NCBI RefSeq assembly: GCF_001949145.1
Contig: NW_019091400.1
Coordinates: 1,134,289-1,198,288 of the forward strand
DNA length: 64,000 nt
Source of the DNA: Acanthaster planci
Lineage: Eukaryota; Echinodermata; Asteroidea; Valvatida; Acanthasteridae
Direction of reading: 5' to 3'
A program made the position numbers and the translations under genes. A model generated the notes under the pieces. That model saw only the letters and a program-made list of their open reading frames with translations, did not search any database and had not been told where the DNA came from. Position 1 is the first letter of the stretch. Every line of letters begins with the position of its first letter. Below are positions 60,199 through 64,000 of this stretch, in pieces.

Positions 60199-60745
60199 GA
60201 AGGCCGAGAAGGGCGTGTAAGACATCACTTTTGTTCTGAACGTGATTGAAATGCTTGAGTGCATATTTCATATTTTCAAAAAGCACAGCTTTCACAAGTG
60301 AACAAGTTTGTCTCCAACTTATTTTGGTCTCTCCCTCATTATCCCATCAATTTCTATTATGTCAAAGATTGCCATGTGTGACATAAATGTAACAGTGGTG
60401 ATCTATCATTCCAGAACTCGCAGGAATACCTTTTTTCCAGCAAATGCCTGATTATTGGACTGATTTCAGGCTATCAAATATATTTAGAATTCACTAGCTT
60501 TATTTTCAGTAGGGGAAAAAACTTCACAGGTATCCCTGAACCAGACACTTTCACAATTCCCACCCCCATGAAAACTAAACACACACCTTTTAGTGTTAAA
60601 AGATTTGTTAACTTTTGGGGGTGGGCACAAACTCCGCAGTGGTTAAATAATCTACTGATCACCGATCAGGAAATGCACATATTCTTGTGCCGAGACACAC
60701 ACACACAAGTAGAGAATCAATCAGAAGTGAAAGGAAATTTCAGCT

Positions 60746-61001
60746 GGGCCCAATTTTATGTGGTTGCTGAAGCAGAAATATTGTGCTAACTATAGGAGAA
60801 AAACTTTGCTAGCTGGAGCGCCAGTATGTCACAATCACATAATGTTAATGCTTGCGTATGCATGGAGATTTCAATTGTAACACTTAAGTTTGTGAGTTCT
60901 ATAGCATGCTTATTGCTTACTGGTCTATGAAATGGACAACAGTTCCGTTACTAGCGTTAGTAGAAAATCATGGTGCTTAGCAACCCTATGAAGTTGGGCC
61001 C
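60746..61001. mobile_element. GGGCCC-type inverted-repeat element (MITE-like), copy 2
   Basis: It starts GGGCCCAATTTTATGTGGTTGCT; its end, reverse-complemented, reads GGGCCCAACTTCATAGGGTTGCT. The ends match at about 19 of 23 positions. Length is 256 bases with no coding capacity. It abuts copy 3 with only one base between them. Words like TGCTTATTGCTTACT inside resemble copy 1. Confidence 0.6.
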
Positions 61002-61002
61002 T

Positions 61003-61288
61003 GGGCCCAATTTCAGGGTGTTGCTCAGCACAGGATTTTAAGCTAACACAGACTCCATGTATTTTGTGAAGACTGTAAGCAGTAAACACAGCAAAAGACA
61101 CACTTACCTCAGAGGAAAAAATTTGCATAACTCAGTGACGTGACAATGGAAATCTCTATGCGTGCGCAACCATTTAGCACAACCAGGCCAAGCAATGCCA
61201 TGAGATATCGCTTACAGTTAGCAAAATTTTGTGCTATAGTAAGCATGAATTTTCTTCTAACTGTTAAGCAAGTCCATGAAATTGGACC
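61003..61288. mobile_element. GGGCCC-type inverted-repeat element (MITE-like), copy 3
   Basis: It starts GGGCCCAATTTCAGGGTGTTGCT and ends near GCAAGTCCATGAAATTGGACC, whose reverse complement, GGTCCAATTTCATGGACTTGC, matches the start with gaps. Internal words ATTTTGTGCTATAGTAAGC and TTAGCAAAATT are shared in style with copies 1 and 2. The right end is more decayed. It may have inserted next to, or formed from, copy 2. Confidence 0.5.
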
Positions 61289-64000
61289 AGGATCATGTCT
61301 TGCCAAGCAAACATGTCTGTAATTAACAAATTTCTGTGCTTGACAGTTTGGTCCTAAAGGATTAAACAATGTGTTAGGTATTATTTAAAGCTCTACAGCC
61401 AAGTCATTCAACTATTTTTGGTGCCTTTGAGCAGCACATCTGCCATGATTGTACCCATAGTCTGTATTTTGATCGTGTCAAACTCTGTTTTTATTCCCCT
61501 CCCACTGCTTTTTTGTTTGTTTAACAACGAGCATACCATTACTTAATGATAATTCGAGATTTCATTGTCTATACATCTACTGTATGCACATTTCACTTCA
61601 CTGAAATCATAACCCTTACAATAACATCGGTCCAAATGTCTGAGTTAACTTTGCATTGTGGCCTTGTGGAAACAGGTTTCCGAGAGTGTAAATGTTATCC
61701 TTTGCCAGTTTACTGGGAATCTTTACTGGCATGGCTTTCATGTGAGGAGCTTGGGCTGGACCTAACAGCACGTAGATAATGTTCCCCTTGCAAAAACACT
61801 CCTGGAAAAAAATATACAGCAGAACCATTTGAATTGTTTTTCCACAGGGCTAGAACTAAACACAGGGAGAGAACTACCCTGTGTGAGGGGAAAAGTTATT
61901 TTTTTTAAGGGACGTTAAGAGAAAAAAAGCGAGTCAGGTATGCAGCAAGTCTTGGAACTTCATTTGCCATATTGAGTGAGGTGCTTGATTAACTATAGAT
62001 GGGCTCCTGGAAAGTCAATCAAAATACACACTGGGAATATGTGGAAACAATATATGAACCACACATGATTGGATCCCACAAAATCAGACCTCGAGTCACG
62101 ATTTGCAGTAACTCAGTTTCAGTTTATCTTAAAATAAAAGGTCATGGTGCAGGTAAACATTGTTAAAACATTCCCATTGATTAACATTGTATGCAAGATT
62201 ATTTTAGACGCCTTTAACCTCAACATTGGTGCTAACAACCTGTGACACTTTTTGTTAGGTTGGGTCACATGTACTTAATACTTTGAGTTTCCATGAATAG
62301 TCATTAGATTGCTCTACATTTACTTGAGTAAGTTTAAGTGGAAGCAAAGAATACTGAAAACTAGTTATTGGTTGTCCACACATGTTGTTCCATTTGTTGT
62401 GTCTGTTCTGTAAAATTGTATAATATATTTCTTTCTTTTTTGACTTCTTAGTTGGAGGCCTAATAAAAGTGTGTCCTTGTAATAAGTGATTAAACCCCCC
62501 AAAATTAGAATAGGTTGATGCAAAAAAGTATTAACCACTCCCTGCCGGGGATTCCGGATCCGGACATGTATGCTTTATATGCGAGGTTGGGGTCTCGGAA
62601 CTCGGACAAAGGGAACAGGGCCTTGTAACAAAAGACCAGGCTGCTGGGAATTACCGACATTTTTTCACTCTCAAAAGTGGAGATAATGAGCCTTGTTTTG
62701 AAACAGTATACCGCGGTTTGGGACATTTAGAGTGAGCGGATTACCACTGGGGACAAAAGCGCTCCACCAGCGCAGAGATGAGCCACACAGCACCGCTGCA
62801 TGCTAATCTGGCCCCTATTGAAAAGAGGTCAGCAGCACACTGAGCCAGGTTCGTGAACAAAAGAAAGTTATATAACACCGCACAATCTGGGCTCTTTTTA
62901 CAAGGCTGCAGGCCTGGCTGACATACTCGGGCATCAATAGATTTGGTCTGTCAGGCTAGAGTGGCACCAGACAGTCCTTCACACGTTTGTAAGTGTCCAG
63001 TAAATGAAGATTTTTTTAAAGATGATTAAAAATGATAAATATCCCGGCTCAGCATCATCAACATTGAAACTGCCCCGGCAGGAAGTGGTTTTAAGAAGAA
63101 AAGGATGCTTTGATGAATAGTACTCTGTTGAATCAAAGAAATAGACATTTCAATAACAACCTCTTACAACCCTAAAAATCCAATTGACTTTCTCTTGAGG
63201 TGCTATAAACATGTTCTAGTGAGGTCTGCAAACTTCCTTTGGAATTTTGAAATGAAACCAATCAGTCAACGTAACTATTGGTTCAGAAATCCATGATTTT
63301 TAAAACAACTGAAAGAGAAAACTGTTCCAAACAGTCCCACTGGCTCAAAACAAACTGAGATGATTGGTTGTCACATAGTTCGTGTGTGAAACTACTTTTT
63401 GTTTCAAATGTACTTCTGCCATACCATCAATAAAGGTGAAGGGGCATTACCTTTGCGACAATAACCTTCACGGTTTTTCCTTGTCAATAAAATACCTTCA
63501 GGACTTTATCTGCTGTTTCCAAGATAAAGGTTTGCTTTAGATTGGTCAGTGTCTTGAAGAGGACTACTGAATCTCGTTTACAAAGCCAAATGTCTATCAC
63601 TCGTGTTGGAGTACCTACAAATTCTTAATTTGAGATTCAGAAATGATTGAAACATGGATACATAAGTTATTTACGTGGCTAAGTTTATTTGGACTTGTTT
63701 TCTTTGGATTAACCCATAACTTAAAGAAATAAGAGTGTACAGTAACTAAGAAAATAGTCATTCTTTTGACTAGTAATTTCATTAATTTTCCATATGTTGG
63801 AAAATTGTGACCACTTAAGGACAGCTTGTCCCCTCTTGATTAATACAATGATACATAATATCAAATACTTACATTTCTTAGAATTTAAACTAACAAACTT
63901 ACAGCAAGTTCAGGGCTCCTTTTTCAAATGTGAAATAAAATCTACAAAGTTAATGCCAGAGAAAACTGTTGCATTGTCTGTAACCCATAATAATTCAGTT
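61289..64000. other. Non-coding stretch
   Basis: No supportable gene. A complex block lies at 62520-63110. The remainder, including the right edge, is AT-rich single-copy-like DNA. Short frames near 61546-61828 lie on both strands and lack domains. Confidence 0.6.
62520..63110. promoter_or_regulatory. Candidate conserved non-coding element, long
   Basis: About 590 bases of complex DNA: GGATTCCGGATCCGGACATG, GGTCTCGGAACTCGGAC, TAACAAAAGACC, TACCGCGGTTTGGG, AGCGCTCCACCAGCGCAG, GCATGCTAATCTGGC and GAACAAAAG (SOX/TCF-like). The flanks are simpler and AT-rich. The 73-codon minus frame at 62505-62726 has no domain. It is a good candidate for a conservation test. Confidence 0.3.

Larger units (their letters stand above)
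52199..60745. other. Non-coding stretch
   Basis: No supportable gene. Complex blocks at 53560-54010, 54640-55140, 56920-57150 and 58720-58990 are listed separately. Purine-rich DNA covers 54770-54905. The rest is AT-rich with scattered G-runs (about 56265-56273, 56592-56599 and 57401-57408). Short direct repeats lie at 60155-60198. Confidence 0.6.

Noticed and set aside
1-64000. CRISPR arrays, prophage, insertion sequences, bacterial operons
   Set aside because: No regularly spaced repeats, no dense coding, no ribosome-binding-site layout; the texture is that of an animal genome.

Overview
This window looks like a gene-poor stretch of a metazoan nuclear genome. No reading frame is long, there is no operon-like packing, and no rRNA, phage or bacterial signal is visible. 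It is AT-rich, dense in short homopolymer runs, and carries tRNA-derived SINE-like fragments and short non-autonomous DNA elements. Two repeat signatures point to a marine invertebrate deuterostome, more likely an echinoderm or hemichordate than a vertebrate: a SINE-type tail 'GCGCTATATATAAAA...(ATT)n', and elements starting GGGCCCAATTTCAT with internal TTCTGTGCTTA words. That placement rests on memory of repeat style and is an inference.

There is no gene I can name. The best protein-coding candidate is a short multi-exon model on the minus strand, about 43514 down to 42432. Three open segments there are joined by plausible GT-AG sites in matching phases and would give about 162 residues of unknown family. 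Weaker candidates lie at 7799-8092 (+), 46792-47016 (-) and 47339-47617 (+). All could be chance open frames.

Layout: 1-9 kb is single-copy-like sequence with several GC-balanced, CpG-containing blocks that may be regulatory, plus one degraded SINE at 3.4 kb. 9-24 kb is similar and includes a 20-bp SOX-like palindrome at 9.2 kb. 24-29 kb holds three SINE fragments and a complex block at 26.0-26.6 kb. 31.6-32.7 kb holds a degenerate GACTCAAGTC repeat cluster and one GGGCCC-type inverted-repeat element. 33-40 kb is rich in complex blocks and ends with two adjacent hairpins at 39.94-40.06 kb. 40.1-40.3 kb is T/G low-complexity DNA. 42.1-42.4 kb holds a tRNA-derived element between 37-bp direct repeats, and 42.4-43.5 kb the candidate gene. 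47.7-48.3 kb is CpG-rich and promoter- or enhancer-like. 51.8-52.2 kb holds another inverted-repeat element. 60.7-61.3 kb holds two abutting GGGCCC-type elements. 62.5-63.1 kb is a last complex block.

The regular spacing of complex, non-repetitive, non-coding blocks every 2-3 kb suggests an intron or intergenic regulatory desert around a developmental gene outside the window. I could not run alignments, so conservation is untested. All regulatory calls here rest on sequence texture and short motifs only.
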